A stretch of DNA of 64,000 bases from Pachypanchax playfairii (lineage: Eukaryota > Chordata > Actinopteri > Cyprinodontiformes > Aplocheilidae). The translations under genes and the position numbers were made by a program. Numbering within the stretch: position 1 is the stretch's first letter; the number at the start of each line of letters is the position of its first letter. The notes under the pieces are model-generated. The model made no database searches, was not told the origin of the DNA, and saw only the letters and a program-made list of their open reading frames with translations. The stretch is from assembly GCA_006937955.1 (NCBI GenBank), contig SSNP01000035.1, forward strand, positions 2,161,137-2,225,136. Reading direction: 5' to 3'. Of the stretch, positions 36,641 through 49,560 are shown one piece after another.

Positions 36641-38414
36641 CAGCTGATATGAGGTAATAGTGCTGCATTGGCATTCAGTTTGTATGTACACATTGAGCTT
36701 TGAGGTTGTAAGTCAGACACCTGCACCTTCAGTTCATTATAAATAATTTGTGTCGTTTAGTTTAAAGCCTGTTCATGCAAATATGTTACAGATTTAGAAA
36801 CGGTGCATCATTCTCTGGTTGTGATCATTGCCACATGTTTTTATGCAACTTATGAGCTGATTTATTGATGTTTAAACCTCAGCAGGCAGGAGGCCATGTG
36901 ACCTCCTGAAGGACCGAAGCAAAGGCCAGTGCATCATCTAACAGTATAATGAACACTGTGACAGACATCTGGCCGGATTACTGCATCACTCTAAGAGTCA
37001 CATTTACACTAATCCTAAATCAGACTGATACCATGTAAATTTTCCTCCATATTTTCATTTGATTGTTAAACTTAAATGCTTTCCTTCAGCTATCCTCTGT
37101 GATTCAGCAGGCTGACTGCTACTCTGAGGCTGTATCAGCTTTGGAGCAGCACTCTTTGGGGTCTTTAATGTGCTAATAGTGAAGGGCCCAAAGGGAAGCA
37201 CAGTAATTGGTCTTTATTTATACTGAGGGAAGGCTATGATTAACTAATATCACCCTTGAGTGTATATGCACACATATTAACACACATGCAGCGTAAACTT
37301 GTGCTTATGCAGTCACATGCACAAGCTCACATGCATGTAGCTCATTTCATATAGCTTGTTTAGTGATGAGATTGAGTGGAGAATTGAACTAATCCCTGGT
37401 GGCAGCCAGACTGCACTAAAGCCACTGGCTGGCAGTAAAAAAACACATTGTGATTCACTTCCACACTAAATAGCTACAGGATTACAAATATAGTTTTACT
37501 GGTTTTGTATGAGTTCCTGTATATTCAACGTGTATTCATTTTCCCTTGCTCTTTTTAAATATCACCAAGCATATTACCCTTTTTACTTGCCGCTGAATGC
37601 CGTTTAACTTCAAAGCATATCAGTGGAAAAGAAAAAAAAAAGAAGCTGCATGTTTATTTTTCAGTGCCACTGCTAATGAGCTGAGGGCAGCAATGCCATG
37701 CTTTGTCTTTTCATGAGACAGACGGCAAGCGGGGAAAGTAGTGTGTGTTGGGCTGCAGCCTACTAAACTTACACACTTGACTGCATTGTGTTGTTCATGT
37801 TCCGGCTGTGTTGTTGTGTCACTGCACATAGTAAACCCACCTGCGCATGCATGCATGTGTGTGTATGTGTGTTAGCTTTTTGTCAAATCCCCACATGGCA
37901 GTGTTCTCATGTGTTTACTCCAAGCAGAGAAACTGTACACTGGGCTGTAATCAGAGCTGCAGTGACTGCCTCTAAACAACAGTGTTCCCTCATTATGGCT
38001 TCAGCAGATCACTTTTGTCTTCTGTCTCTCTGTGTGTGATTGTCCTTCTCTCTTGATAGCTGTGCATGCAGCAGTGGTAAATATGGGTGTCAGCAATGCA
38101 ATCTATAAGCACATGAAATTCCTGCAAGAAAATACATATAATAAAGTGGACAAAAGGTTTCTTTTTTTTATGATTGGGACACAAGAAATAGAGAGATCAC
38201 ATGATATATTACTACAACTTGCACTACAAACTATTGTAAGTCAATGATTGCAGTAACATTGATTTCAGTTTGGATCAACATGCAAATGCAAAGCATGAAT
38301 CTGGTTTGAAATAATTTATTTCTCATATCTCCATATCTCCATAAACTGTGTAAAAATGATCAGCAAAAATTATACAAAGACATGTTTGCAACCTGGGGAA
38401 ATGCTTTTCTTTAT
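36641..38414. other. Intronic DNA, one compact block
   Basis: No supported exon. About 37081-37250 and 37385-37440 are repeat-free and GC-balanced (for example GGGCCCAAAGGGAAGCACAG and CTGGTGGCAGCCAGACTGCA) and could be regulatory. Otherwise nothing seen. Confidence 0.45.
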
Positions 38415-38880
38415 ACACTATTCTCAAAAAGTTAGGGATTTTGACTTTTGGTGGAAATTTCAGGACAAACTGAAAACACACTCTAACCTTTACAGCTAAA
38501 CTTAATGTGACCTTCTCTAAACTTCTGAATGCTCATGTCCAGCTGTTCAGTGTTTCAGTATTTTTTACACAACTTGGTAACAAGGAGCTTAAAAACAAAA
38601 TTCACATCAGGTGTTTGATCATGAATTGACCAGTAAATATTCTGGTTCAATCAGAATTGGCATTTAAACAGTCCTTTTCAGCCAAGTCACGATGAAGAGA
38701 CTCGTAACTCTGTACCCGAGAAACTCAAAACAGGGCTTCGAGAACAGTGCACGTTACTGAGAAATTGATATTTTTTGTTTTGATATACTCACCTTTGTTG
38801 TTGGCTTTTGTTTCAATAAATTGTTTGAGATGAGGAAATCCCCATGGGATTCTACTGAAATGCCCTACTATCATGATATA
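38415..38880 (+). mobile_element. Internally deleted derivative of the Tc1-type family
   Basis: Its left part, AACAAGGAGCTTAAAAACAA through GGTTCAATCAGAATTGGCAT (about 38578-38660), aligns with the inverted left end of the relic at 24538-26020. Its right part, TTTGTTGTTGGCTTTTGTTT and TTTGAGATGAGGAAATCCCC, aligns with that relic's other end. Everything between (the transposase) is gone, leaving about 0.47 kb, as in MITEs derived from an autonomous Tc1/mariner parent. Confidence 0.75.
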
Positions 38881-41387
38881 ATAACACTACAGTGTGCACT
38901 TGGCTTCACCTGAAAGCCAAAATCTTTTAGTATTAAATGTTGCATCACATCTTTAAGCAGTGTTTCTCAATCTTTTTCTTTTTCCATAATTAATTCATAT
39001 CAGTCAACCGGTTGGTTTGTTCCAGACATTTATTATATGGATAAGTGCACACACACCCACACACACCACCTTACACTCAAACACACACACACTCAAACAC
39101 ACATGGAAACACACATGCTTGTGGTCTTGCAGAGGTCTGCTCCGCCCTTGGCTCTATGCTGTCTCGGAGCACACATTCATTATCTAATCTTCCTCTATGT
39201 TTAATTTACAGCCTTGGCTTCTGCTGCCATATGCTGCTTTTGTCTCTGCCTGCTGACACGCTCCCTGAGACACACATGTTCACACATAAATACACATACT
39301 ATTCTGTTGCTTTGCCTCAACCTTCTGAGAGAGAAGGACAGACAGAGAGAGATAAAAAGCAAAACAAAAACAAACATTCTGAAGACTGACTGTACTCACT
39401 TCCATTCAGCCACACTTCTTTCCTCAGGATTGTGTTGACACAGAGGTCTATGTCTGATTATGTCTCGGTGTGGGCTGTCTGTTGTCCGAGCATTCAGACA
39501 GTGTTGCTCTGCGGGGACTGATTGACCGGATTTGAGGTGAGACATCTTTGTTCTGGCTGGTAATATTCACCTTTTCTTTCTCTTGATAATCAGTTCTTTC
39601 TACCCTTTTCTGCACCTGTTGGCTTCATTGTCAACATTCTAAGGAAGGTGTGGCATTTGCATTTACCTACTTGTTTTACTTGTCACTTTCCACTCTTTCT
39701 CTCTCATCGTGCACATTGAAATACACACATTCTGCTGTTTGCTGTGTCTGTGCACAGGAGTTTTGGCAGAGCTCTGTTTGCAAACTGTGTGCTCATCCAG
39801 GGGCAGCTAATGTAGTGTCACTGTGAAATATAAATGGGCCAAGAGCAGCCATGCTGTAGATGAGCACTCCCAGGCCTTTTTATGCAGCGATGTTGTGTGA
39901 AGAGCCCCTATCCTTATTCATTTTCATGGCTCTGTAGTCCCGCTGTTGACTTAAAGTGCAGCAATGCTACCACCTACTCTGGTGCTTTTGGGAAACATAA
40001 TGAGCCACAGTGACAGGAATTTAAATAGGATGGAGTGGTGAGGGCAGAAGATGAGAGAGGATAACACAAGGGGAGTGAGAGGGTATGTTTATGTTTGTTG
40101 TGCTCAGGACAAAAGTGAATTTCTGCTTTGTTTTTGGATCATTCTGTCTGAGCTGCACGTTTTTTTTTTGTTTAAAAGCATCTTTCTTTCACAAGTAACT
40201 TCCCCTGTTCTCTTGGCCAGTAACACATGTTTTGAAATGACGTATTCCCACATTGAGACACTTTGAATGTGTAGGTGTGTGTGTGTGTGCATGTGTGTGT
40301 GGCAGAGAGTTTGTGGTTAGCAGGGCTTTCTCTCCGGCTCCAGAGGCCCTGGCCAAGTCAGCGGTGAGGTTTGGCTCTTTTTCTCTTAACACTCTACACA
40401 CACATGCAGAGATGCACATATCTTCCTTTTTTATCCCTTTTTCTTCATTTTTTTTTTTGACATTACACATTACACTCACACCCTCTGTCTTCTTGCCCAC
40501 CTCTCCCACCCAGAAAGTACAGTAAATCGCCTCCCATTTTATTACTCTGACAGTGTCCCAGAATAAACCTGCCGTGAGATTCTGCTGTACATTACAACAT
40601 CTACAGCGCTACACGCAGCCTTTTTCCTGTTCTTTCCAACTGCCTCTTGTTCTCACACTAACACAATGAACTCACACACAGACACACAAAATTCAGTTCC
40701 TTCCAGTTCTTAACAAGACAAAGAGCCATTGATTTAGCAAGAAGTACAAGGAGTTAGAGGTGATCGATCTCGTTAAGCCTGTGGACAGACTCACAAGGCC
40801 TGGAAGTAAAGGGACATGTAGTGGAGGTGTGGGGGCAGTTGTGACTGGGAGATGTGGTCTCATAATGTGGTCAGAGGGGCTGCACTGGGTTCCTCTGAAA
40901 CATGTTGCAGATTCAGATGAGGAATTGCTTTGATCAGGTGGGCTACAACAGAGGAAGAAGAGAGAGGGGAGTGCTAGAGGAGAGCGGAGGTGCTGTGATG
41001 GGATCGAGATGGAAGCAGTGCAGTGATGCATGAAGTCTTGAAGAGTTTCTCTGTGTTTGTGTGTCTGTGTGTGGAGCAGAATTTTATGAGGTCTGCCTTT
41101 CAGGTTTTGCATGTGAATTAATGGTGAGCTTGTGTGTTCTGGGAAGTTGAAGTAAATATATTTATTCTTTGACTTATCTTCCATCTCTCCACCATTTTGA
41201 ATGAAAAAAAAAACTATTGAATCATGTCTTGAGGATCTTTTTGCTCAAACCTGAAACAGAATCAGTTCAAGGTTCCAGCTTGATAAGGAATGTGTTCCAG
41301 GTGATGAACAGACATGATTATAACTCAGAAAATCCACTTTAAAAACCAACAAATGCATCTGAAGACTTAAAAATTCTTATTAACTAA
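38881..41387. other. Intronic DNA, no feature seen
   Basis: Contains CA-rich runs (39045-39100) and CT-rich tracts. The overlapping frames on both strands at 40189-40525 and the 163-codon minus frame at 40693-41184 have no domain and no splice context that I can support. Confidence 0.5.
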
Positions 41388-41425
41388 AACTAATGACAGG
41401 CTCGGTGTTGTGTGTGCTCACTCAG
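41388..41425 (+). repeat. 38-base word repeated at 46215
   Basis: Starts AACTAATGACAGG and ends GTGTGCTCACTCAG. The copy at 46215-46252 differs by one C/T change. Flanks are unrelated on both sides. Here it abuts the LINE fragment that begins at 41426. Confidence 0.9.
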
Positions 41426-41606
41426 ATTAATTCTGTTAAAGGCACTGGACAAATCAAAGAACATGATCCTGGGTGAGGCTGAGAATGAAGAGATGCTGCA
41501 GAATCACACATAAGTGATCTGTACAAGCCTTTAGGACTCTGGGACTAACAACATCTGGACCTGCTGCCTTTTTCCTGTTCAGTCTCTCCAGTTGCTTCTT
41601 CACCTG
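41426..41606 (-). mobile_element. L2/jockey-type LINE reverse-transcriptase fragment
   Basis: Minus-strand translation gives NRKKAAGPDVVSPRVLKAC, the start of the reverse-transcriptase domain of L2/CR1/Rex-type LINEs, then HLFILSLTQ. A jump to another frame follows and continues as FFDLSSAFNRIN, which normally lies further on. The sequence between is deleted. It is dead and truncated at both sides. Confidence 0.75.
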
Positions 41607-42499
41607 ACTGCTAGATACAAAAAGGCAGAAAAAGGTAGCAATAGGAGCACCAGCTTGTTCTAATGTTGGAGATACATTTGTTGGAGAGTAAATAATTATG
41701 TATTATTTTTATTATTTAGCTGTATATCTCAAAAAAGTCTAGAATTCCGATTTGATAGTTGATTTGTGTAGTTGAATTTGTTTAGGATCTCTTGCATCAC
41801 CTAAAGTCAATAGAGGTTTTGTATATTGCCCTTTTTAGTGGTTACCAAGAGTGCTCCAAGGTACTGTAGATACAACATAAAAAATGGTACGTACCAATGA
41901 TCTGCTGTAAAAGATTTATTTTAGAAAACTACTAGCATTTCTGCACAAATTGCTGACATTTCTTGCACTTTTTTCCCACTTTTCCTTTTATCCCCCTGTA
42001 TCATTCTCAGTTTCCTGGTACCTCTTGACATAAAATGACAGTAAAAGTACAAGTCATTGGTGAGTGAAGCCTTTAAAGGAAGCAGCAATTTTACAAGCAA
42101 ACATAAAAACTCATGAGGCAGGACCATTTAAAAAGACATACTTCCCAAGACAGCCTGCAGAGAAACAGGGAGATGAGGGAGTGATGTTGTGGTGTGGGTT
42201 GCTCCATCAAATGTTCCATACAAAATCCAATAAAAACAAAGTAGACCAACTTTCTTAGTCTGTTTTCTTTCATCGTTTTTAGAACTCCAACTTCATTACT
42301 ATAAAACAAACACAATATCATCTGCTAAATGTTTTGAATTTAATTATGATGTCAGACATGCCCATTGAAGCTTTGAGCTTTCTTCATCGTTACTGAGAGG
42401 AACTTCAGATTGGTGCATGCTGATGTTTTTTCATTCCACTGCAAACTATCCAAAAGTTCAGGAGGAAAAGAACATGGGGACATACGGTGTGATACCAGA

Positions 42500-42740
42500 T
42501 GACTGTAGCAGTGCTCGTGAAATGTGTTATATGCTAATTGTGGTTTGGCTCTGCGCTCTGAAAGTGGTTTGGAATTGGTTATTAGATGTAGCTCGATGCT
42601 CCTCCATGGAGCTGAAGCTGGCAGAAACCGAGGCCCATAAAGACAGAGTTCTGCCCCGGCCAAGACCCTTTGCCTGGCCTGGGATTTGGAAGCCAGCCCT
42701 TTTCTTATCATGAAGAACTTCTACATTAACTGGAGCACAG
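42500..42740. promoter_or_regulatory. Candidate conserved non-coding block
   Basis: Repeat-free DNA with ATGCTAATTGTGGTTTGGC, GAGGCCCATAAAGACAG and CCTGGCCTGGGATTTGG. It has few stops on either strand but no splice boundaries that define an exon. Confidence 0.2.
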
Positions 42741-45720
42741 TCAGACCCAAGAATCACTGGCACCTGACCCAGTGAACCCATGTTGTATAATGATCTGCAT
42801 CGAGTGAGTGAGACTCATGAGGATTCATGTTTGTAAGATTTTAAGTTTATGTAGGCTTTATTTTAAAAATGTATGTTTTTAAATGTTTCAAGCATGAAAG
42901 CTAAGAAGTCTTAAATAAAGGCATTGTCATTAATTTAATTTAACTACCTAATATGACCTTAATGGCAGGCTGGTGCAGTGATAAGTGTCAGTATTTAACA
43001 TACATGGATGCAAAGCATGTCAAACCAACAGAGACACACCTAAGTCTCTCACAGCTGTTAAATGGAGTACACACACACACACATGTTAAATCCATCATGG
43101 CTCATGTGGCCTGTGCTACCAGCTGCTCACTGCTGTGCTACTACGTTTGTTCTGTTGCTAGGATACGCATGCATTGACGAAGAAGCTCAGCCCTTGTTAT
43201 ACACATTCTGCATTTGCCCATATGTTACCAATGTGCTTCTGATTGTGAACATACAAATTAACACACACAATGAACTTTAGGGGGTCTTGTGAACAGTATG
43301 TAAAAGCTGTTTTGCTGCACAATCGATGCCATTTGTGTATTAATGAAAATCTACATTCTTTTATTTGTATTCAGCAAGAAAAGCTTTGGGATTAGGTTGA
43401 AATAATTGTATGTTTGTTTTGTCTGTAGTTAATATCCTGGACAAGAAAGGACAGGAAGGAGGACACATTGCTTGTGCATTAGTACCGTTAGAGGGTGCTG
43501 TCTGTTTCTTCCTCCTTGTAATGGTTTGGCATTAATTCCTGCTTATCAGCAAGGATACCTCGACAGCAGACTGTCTTCTATTTCTCTACCTCACTGCTTG
43601 GCTCCCTCTGTGTTGTCTTTTTATCTTCTTCTAAGCTTCCCTTTCTGCCCACCACCTCCATGCCTCCTCTTCTCCTCACTACCTCTCCCCTCTTAGTTCT
43701 TGCCTACCTTTTCTTTTAATTTGTTCCTGCCTCTCTCTCTACCACCTACATCTTCTTTTTCTCACTTTTCAATGCCTGCCTCCCCTCTCCTCTAGTCACT
43801 TACACCTCTGCCAATTCTTGCCCTCTCACTTTTTATTTTTTTGCTACCTCCTCTTCATCATCTTCTCTCCAGATTCTCCCCCTCCATCTCACCTTCCCAC
43901 AGCTACAGCAGATAAGTGGCCCCTTTTTTCAGTGCCTCACTTCCTTGTCTTCCTTCATATTTACCTCCCTCTTGCTCTGGCTGTCTCTCTCTCTGTGCAT
44001 CACTCTTGCCCCCCAAGGCTTTGTTCTGCCTTAATCAGGAGCTTAAGTGTTGCATTTTCACCCAGACAATGCCCACCATTCACTATGGAACTGTGTAAAT
44101 AGGTGTGCCCTGTTAGTTCGCCAGTGGGCATGCCATGCCAGCCTCGCTGTGGTAGGGGTGATCAGCCGTAGCCCACAGCTACAGGAGGCACAGAACTCTG
44201 CATGCACATGCTCACAAACATACAAGCAAACTACCAACAGCAGGAGGTTGAAGAGCAGAGTCTTTCTGAAGGCTGTCTTTGAAAAGCTGCCATATAAAGG
44301 CATGGATGGCCAAAGCAACACACACAACACAGGCTGTGCATTTGGCCAAATTGAGTGCAGGGAGACACATTCTTTTCATATTCAGCCATTCTTTCTTGGA
44401 GTCTTCCTCAGCCTCTGACATGCATTCGTAACTTATTTGGATCTGTTTGTTAGAAGCAGCCCTTAGTCGTGTTTGGCTTTAAAATTGTAGCAAGGAGATT
44501 ATGAGTGAGGGGACCAGCAGTCTATTTTTCTGCCACCTGGCGTGCACTGTCGAGAAAGCACTGTAGGCCTCTACCCAGCTGGATGATGCTTGCTCTCAGA
44601 CTGGTGTGTCACATCCAGAGAGCTAGCTTCTCTCCAGCACCAACCATCTGTCTACATCCACAGTGACATTCCACCTGCAGATAGAGGGAGAAGGGAACAG
44701 GGAGGGGTGGACAGGCATACTGTACTGTGCAGAGTCAGATGCATAAACACACACACACAACAAGTCTTTGATATGACGTGCAAGTCAAGTGTGTCAGTGT
44801 GCACAAGCCAAGACAGAGAAGAGCATATCAACCCAACTGTTTCTGAATTCCAACTTTCTATTATGAACTGAAGGATATTGAAAATAAAAGGAAGCAAATG
44901 TAGATGGACATATCAACCCAGGGCATGCAGATGCAAGTGATACACTTGAAGTGGGAAGAATAAGTGTGGTATATCCTTGTCTATGCTATCTATTCTCCTC
45001 AGATGGCCATTTGGGATTGTTAATCTATCGCCTGGTAACAGAGACAGCCTATCAACAACAGCCACGCCCCTCTGCACATGCTCATAGAGAGGGGCTCATT
45101 TGGATCCTTGAAGAGAAAATGTGCACACATCTCTCTCACACACACATGCATGCAAAACTACCCACAAATCCTGGCCTGTCATTGCTCTCCATTGTTTGGC
45201 TGTGGTTGCTTTCTCCTGGTGTGACTGCCAGCAGATGGCTACCATGGAGCTGTCAGAGACGGCCTGGGGCCCACACACAGACACACACAGGAACACACAC
45301 ACATACAAAGAGAGTCTTATTGCATAGAGAACATATGCACAGTGCCCACTGAATGGTGCTAGTATTGGCATAGTAACACTTCTCTAAGTTTGCTTATTCC
45401 TCACTTTCTACACGACTCCATAAAGCAGAGAAGTATTTTATGCTGTCAGTGTTTTTACAGACACACAGGCTGCTGATAGACTGTGGAGCTGCTCTGCTAC
45501 AGGTGCCCTCATGACCCTCTCTCTGTAATGACTGTGTAATCTCATAAAAGAGCTGCCTTTCTTCATTAGCATTGTTTAAAGGCCATTGTGTTTGTGTGCA
45601 CTGGAGCATTAATAGGATGTTGTGAATATTTCCTCTGCTTCAATTTTTTTACATCTTTGCATGTATGTATTTGTTTGTGTGAGACTGTGTGTGTATTTCA
45701 CAGTGACCTGATCTGTGTAG

Positions 45721-45910
45721 TGCAGGTGTCAGCCCTAACGGAATACGTCACCACACAGCTGCTGCAGCCAGAGGGCACTTGGAGGTGAAAGGTCAGGCCT
45801 GGGGTGAGGAGTCAGCTGTAGTTACATGAGATTCCTTTGGTTACTAATCATAGCTTTGATGAATGGCTGCAAAGTGGCAGCTGGTAGACAAGAGGCAGTG
45901 TGTGTATGTG
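45721..45910. promoter_or_regulatory. Candidate conserved non-coding block
   Basis: Repeat-free, GC-balanced DNA between TG-rich tracts, with CTAACGGAATACGTCACC (a CRE-like ACGTCA) and a homeodomain-like GTTACTAATCATAG. Inference only. Confidence 0.2.
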
Positions 45911-46214
45911 TATGTGAGTGTACAGCTAAGGACATGGGGCGAAGCATGAAGGAAAAAGTGATAGTGTAAAAAGAAGAGGGAGGGGATCTATACTTTGTAG
46001 CGAACCAGAAAGACCAAGTATTGATTGCACAGAGCTGTGATCCTGAAGGAGCTGTACATCAGAGAAGACAAGCACAACAACACAGGCTTTTATCAATGTC
46101 TAAAACTCCACTCATATGCAGAAAACATTTACACACACATAGAGGTGAGCTCGCTGCATAGTCACTCCCTCCATTATTTTACACACAGAGTTTGTTGTGT
46201 CTGCAGAAAACTGG

Positions 46215-46252
46215 AACTAATGACAGGTTCGGTGTTGTGTGTGCTCACTCAG
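46215..46252 (+). repeat. 38-base word repeated at 41388
   Basis: The second copy of the word described at 41388, with one substitution. It lies just after an acceptor-like TTGTGTCTGCAG (ending 46206) and within a frame open on plus (46025-46486). I see no consensus donor at its end. Confidence 0.9.
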
Positions 46253-46723
46253 CTGCCACCTGGACACATTTTACCCACCCAGCAGAAAACATGTGTGTGT
46301 TTTCTCTCTTTGTATTTATATATCATTTTCTCTCTGTCTACTTCTTACTGTGTCCCTACTTTCCTCTCCCTCTGGAGAGTACAGATGTTTTGCTGTGCTC
46401 TGCTGTATAAAGTACCTACTGTACATATTTTCTTGAGGCCTGACAATATATACTGTATATATACTTGCAGCAATAGATCCAGGTAAACACAAGCCATTCA
46501 TGTTTACCAGTAAGTGGTTCAATAAAGTTGGTAGAATAAGATTTAAACTAAAAAAATATTGAAATTCTGTTTTTATTTTGGTTTTCATGAAGTGACATTA
46601 TTTTGAATGTTGAAATATTTTGTGCTATTATGATGCTCTTGCCTTTGCAACACTGTATGCCATGATAACTGAGGGACTATTGATCTAAAACATGAGGTGC
46701 ATGATGCAGTTTGTGCACACATG

Positions 46724-46935
46724 GGATTGAGACTCTGTCGGGGCCTTCTAGTGTTGGGTTTCTCTGCATACTCCTGTTTCTTCCCACAATCAAAAAACAT
46801 GAACATTAGGTTCATTGGAGCTCCTACATTGGCCCTCTTTATATGTGCCTGATGAACTAGAGATCTGTCCAGGATGTAACCTGCCTCTCACCCAGTGACC
46901 TCTGGAGGTAGGCACAAGTTCGCTGAAATCCTAAA
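46724..46935 (-). repeat. Repeat family A, inverted partial copy
   Basis: On plus it shows the reversed landmarks of the family: TTTCTCTGCATACTCCTG, TTCTTCCCACAATCAAAAAA, CATGAACATTAGGTTCATTG, GATCTGTCCAGGATGTAACC, TGCCTCTCACCCAGTGACCT and GGAGGTAGGCACAAGTTC. The outer ends are missing. Confidence 0.75.
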
Positions 46936-48439
46936 CTGATTTAAGTGCAAATACAAAATGCATAAGAACAAACACAATATGGATTACTGAGTGTTCTAGC
47001 TAGTGTGGAACATGGTGAGATAACATAGTGAAAGGTTTTTTGTCTATGTCAGTAATCTTTTGTTGCAAATTGTATGTTCAGTTTTCAAAAATCGAATTTT
47101 CTAAATGTGACAAATAACTTCATAGTGAACCCACACATCCAGATGTCATTCATTAGAACTAAAAACATCAACCTGAACCAATTAGACTAAAGCATTGATA
47201 TTCAGTGGTCTACTTTCAACTTTGTGTTTCTTTGCCTTATCAGTTTCTTTTTTCTTTTAGCTGCATCACTATAGAGGAAGGACAAAATCTGACCTAAAAG
47301 GCCTCATTCTGGTTCCTGTAATTCCCTCTAAACACCTGATGTGGATTTGTACATGCTAACAGAAACTTTAGAATAATCATGTCAACTCTAATTTGACATC
47401 TTATTAACTGGCGATTCCTGCAGAGAGGAGCATACAGTGTCTTCTGCAGCAGTGAGAGATAGTCTCTTTTTATGTTCTACGTAAAAGACACGTTTAAGTT
47501 CTGACATTTTCCCTAACTGACTCATCTTTATGTCTTAAGAAAAATAATGAACTATATTTTATCTATTTGAGGACAGCTTGATGTAATATGGAAGAAATAA
47601 AGTTGCTGAGTTGATTTATCTGCTGCAAATCAACTCTCTGTTCTAAAGAACCAGCAATCTTAAACAGAGTTGAATAATTAAGTTTTAACACTTGTAAATC
47701 AAAGGTTTCAGGTCATGACATCATGAAAAGAGACTATCTATAAATTAGAATTATCCACTTTCAACCACATGATTACATTTGTATTCTCCAACATGCTATT
47801 TTATGTCTATTTAGTAATTATTTTAGCACCATTTAACACACATTGATATAGCTTGATCTACATGTATTATTTGTGGAGTCACGGAAAAGTGTTCAGTCAT
47901 GATATATTATACATGGCATTGTCATTTGTGTATATTCAGTGCAGCCACACACATCACTGTGTTTATCGTACACTTATTCCACCACCTGATTTGTAAACTT
48001 ATGGCTTTATTTTGCCTCATGTCAGACTGCTATGAAAGTGCAGCAGAGAAAAATATGTTGAATGCTGCCTAGAGCAAACTTTTCATTCTGTTCTTCTTGA
48101 CGTGCATACTAATTAAATATGCCAATGCTTCAGATCAAAATAATACACACAGCATGCAAAAATTCTAACAGATTAAAACTTTGCTGGTGTGAATTTTTAT
48201 AAAAATTTTCAGTTTACAGATTAATTTACTATGTAGTGTTGCTGCTAATCAAAGTGTTTACACGCAAAGATTTGGCATAAAGTTCTGTGTAAAGTGTAAC
48301 CTCAAATTCATGAGGGACAGAAAACCAAGCAGGCAGTCAGTGAGATATTAAGGTGTTAGCCCAAATAAGAGATGTAAAAACAATCAACAAGATTTTAAAA
48401 GTAATCCAGTCTTCTAGAATTAAGCCATGGGAGTGAGGA
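46936..48439. other. AT-rich intronic DNA, no feature seen
   Basis: No gene, splice pair or recognised repeat. Confidence 0.5.
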
Positions 48440-49143
48440 CAGTAGGTTTTATCTGGTCATACTTTAGTTTACCAGTGAGAAGTAGGGCTGCAGACGCTGT
48501 AGATGATGAATTACTGTCAGATCAACACCATAACATAACAAATAATCCAGAAGTCAAGTAATAAAAGTGTGGATCAATTTCTCTAGCTCTTTGAGAGGGA
48601 AGAAAGTTTAACCTTGGCTCTGAGTCTTAATGATCATTTTTATCACATAGTTCACCTTTTCATTGAATTCTGAAGCTCCTTTAAATATCACACAGAGAAG
48701 GAAAAGAAGGACCTAAAAACCAGAGAGACCGTCAGTGTGATTGTGCCCAATTAAAATAATTTTGGTCTTGCTGCCTTTGAGAATTAAAAAGTTACTGATA
48801 ATCCAGTCATTGACCTCTTTAAAACAAATGAGTAATAACTGAATCATTGCTGTTCTACTGAAGGAACAAGTAGATATGGACCTTATCAGTAAAGTATAGA
48901 ACAATGTTTTGTATTTAGGAAATGATCCAAATAGCAAACGATGAATTTAAAAAAGTAAAGGACCATGAATAGAACCATGGTGATCACCAGGTGTGTGGAG
49001 CCACAGATGTGGAGCATTTACCTAAATCTTAAAATCTCCAACCAATTAGGTAGGATTTAAAAGTGGGCGTGACTGTGGTGCCTAAGGGAACAGGATCTCA
49101 TGGTCTGACGTCAACACAGCAGTCAGGTCTAGGAGAACCTTGG
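48440..49143 (-). mobile_element. L2-type LINE, decayed reverse-transcriptase domain
   Basis: The minus strand keeps reverse-transcriptase landmarks in order: VLLDLTAV then DHEIL (from about 49140 down), GDHHGSIHGPLLF (about 48990, usually GVPQGSILGPLLF), IVLYFTDKVHIYL (about 48870-48905, where active copies read YADD), CFKEVNDWIISNFLIL (about 48790-48840) and GVDLTVIHHLQRLQ (about 48490-48530). Stops and frameshifts are frequent, and the catalytic Ala-Asp of YADD is replaced by Phe-Thr. It is clearly inactive. Confidence 0.8.
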
Positions 49144-49454
49144 TTCATCTAGCTATTGTTATATTATTACATTATTTTTAACGAATGAAGAGTTACAAGT
49201 GTGGTTGTCCTTTGCTGTTGTTGTTGTTGTTGTTGTTTTTGGCAGATACGGCAGGTTAGGAAATACACTGTACACTGCTGAGGGAATTCTATATTCCATA
49301 GATCGCAGTTGTAAAAATAATACCTGCAAGCCAGGTATTCTTTCATAATAAACAAACAAATAAAGTAGAAAATTAATATTCTTTTAAAAAAACTGATAGT
49401 TGCATTGCTTTGTGTCATTTGAGTTTATTTGTGTTATGTTGTATCTATTTATCA

Positions 49455-49560
49455 AACCTGCAGATCAGCCTCAGTGCTGGAATCCCTTCCAAAGGGTCTC
49501 CATGTGCTTCTGCCCTTGACTGACCTAAACGTGACCTGTATTTGGCCCCTGGGCCTCTTC
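49455..49560. promoter_or_regulatory. Candidate conserved non-coding block
   Basis: GC-balanced, repeat-free DNA with GACCTAAACGTGACCTG. The TGACCT-type half-sites (CTGACCTAAACGTGACCT) could bind nuclear receptors. Inference only. Confidence 0.2.

Larger units (their letters stand above)
41607..46214. other. Intronic DNA with one compact block
   Basis: No supported exon. About 42500-42740 is GC-balanced and open on both strands (98 and 119 codons) without a recognisable domain. About 43600-43920 is CT-rich. About 44040-44180 is repeat-free. CA runs lie near 43071 and 45270. Confidence 0.45.
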
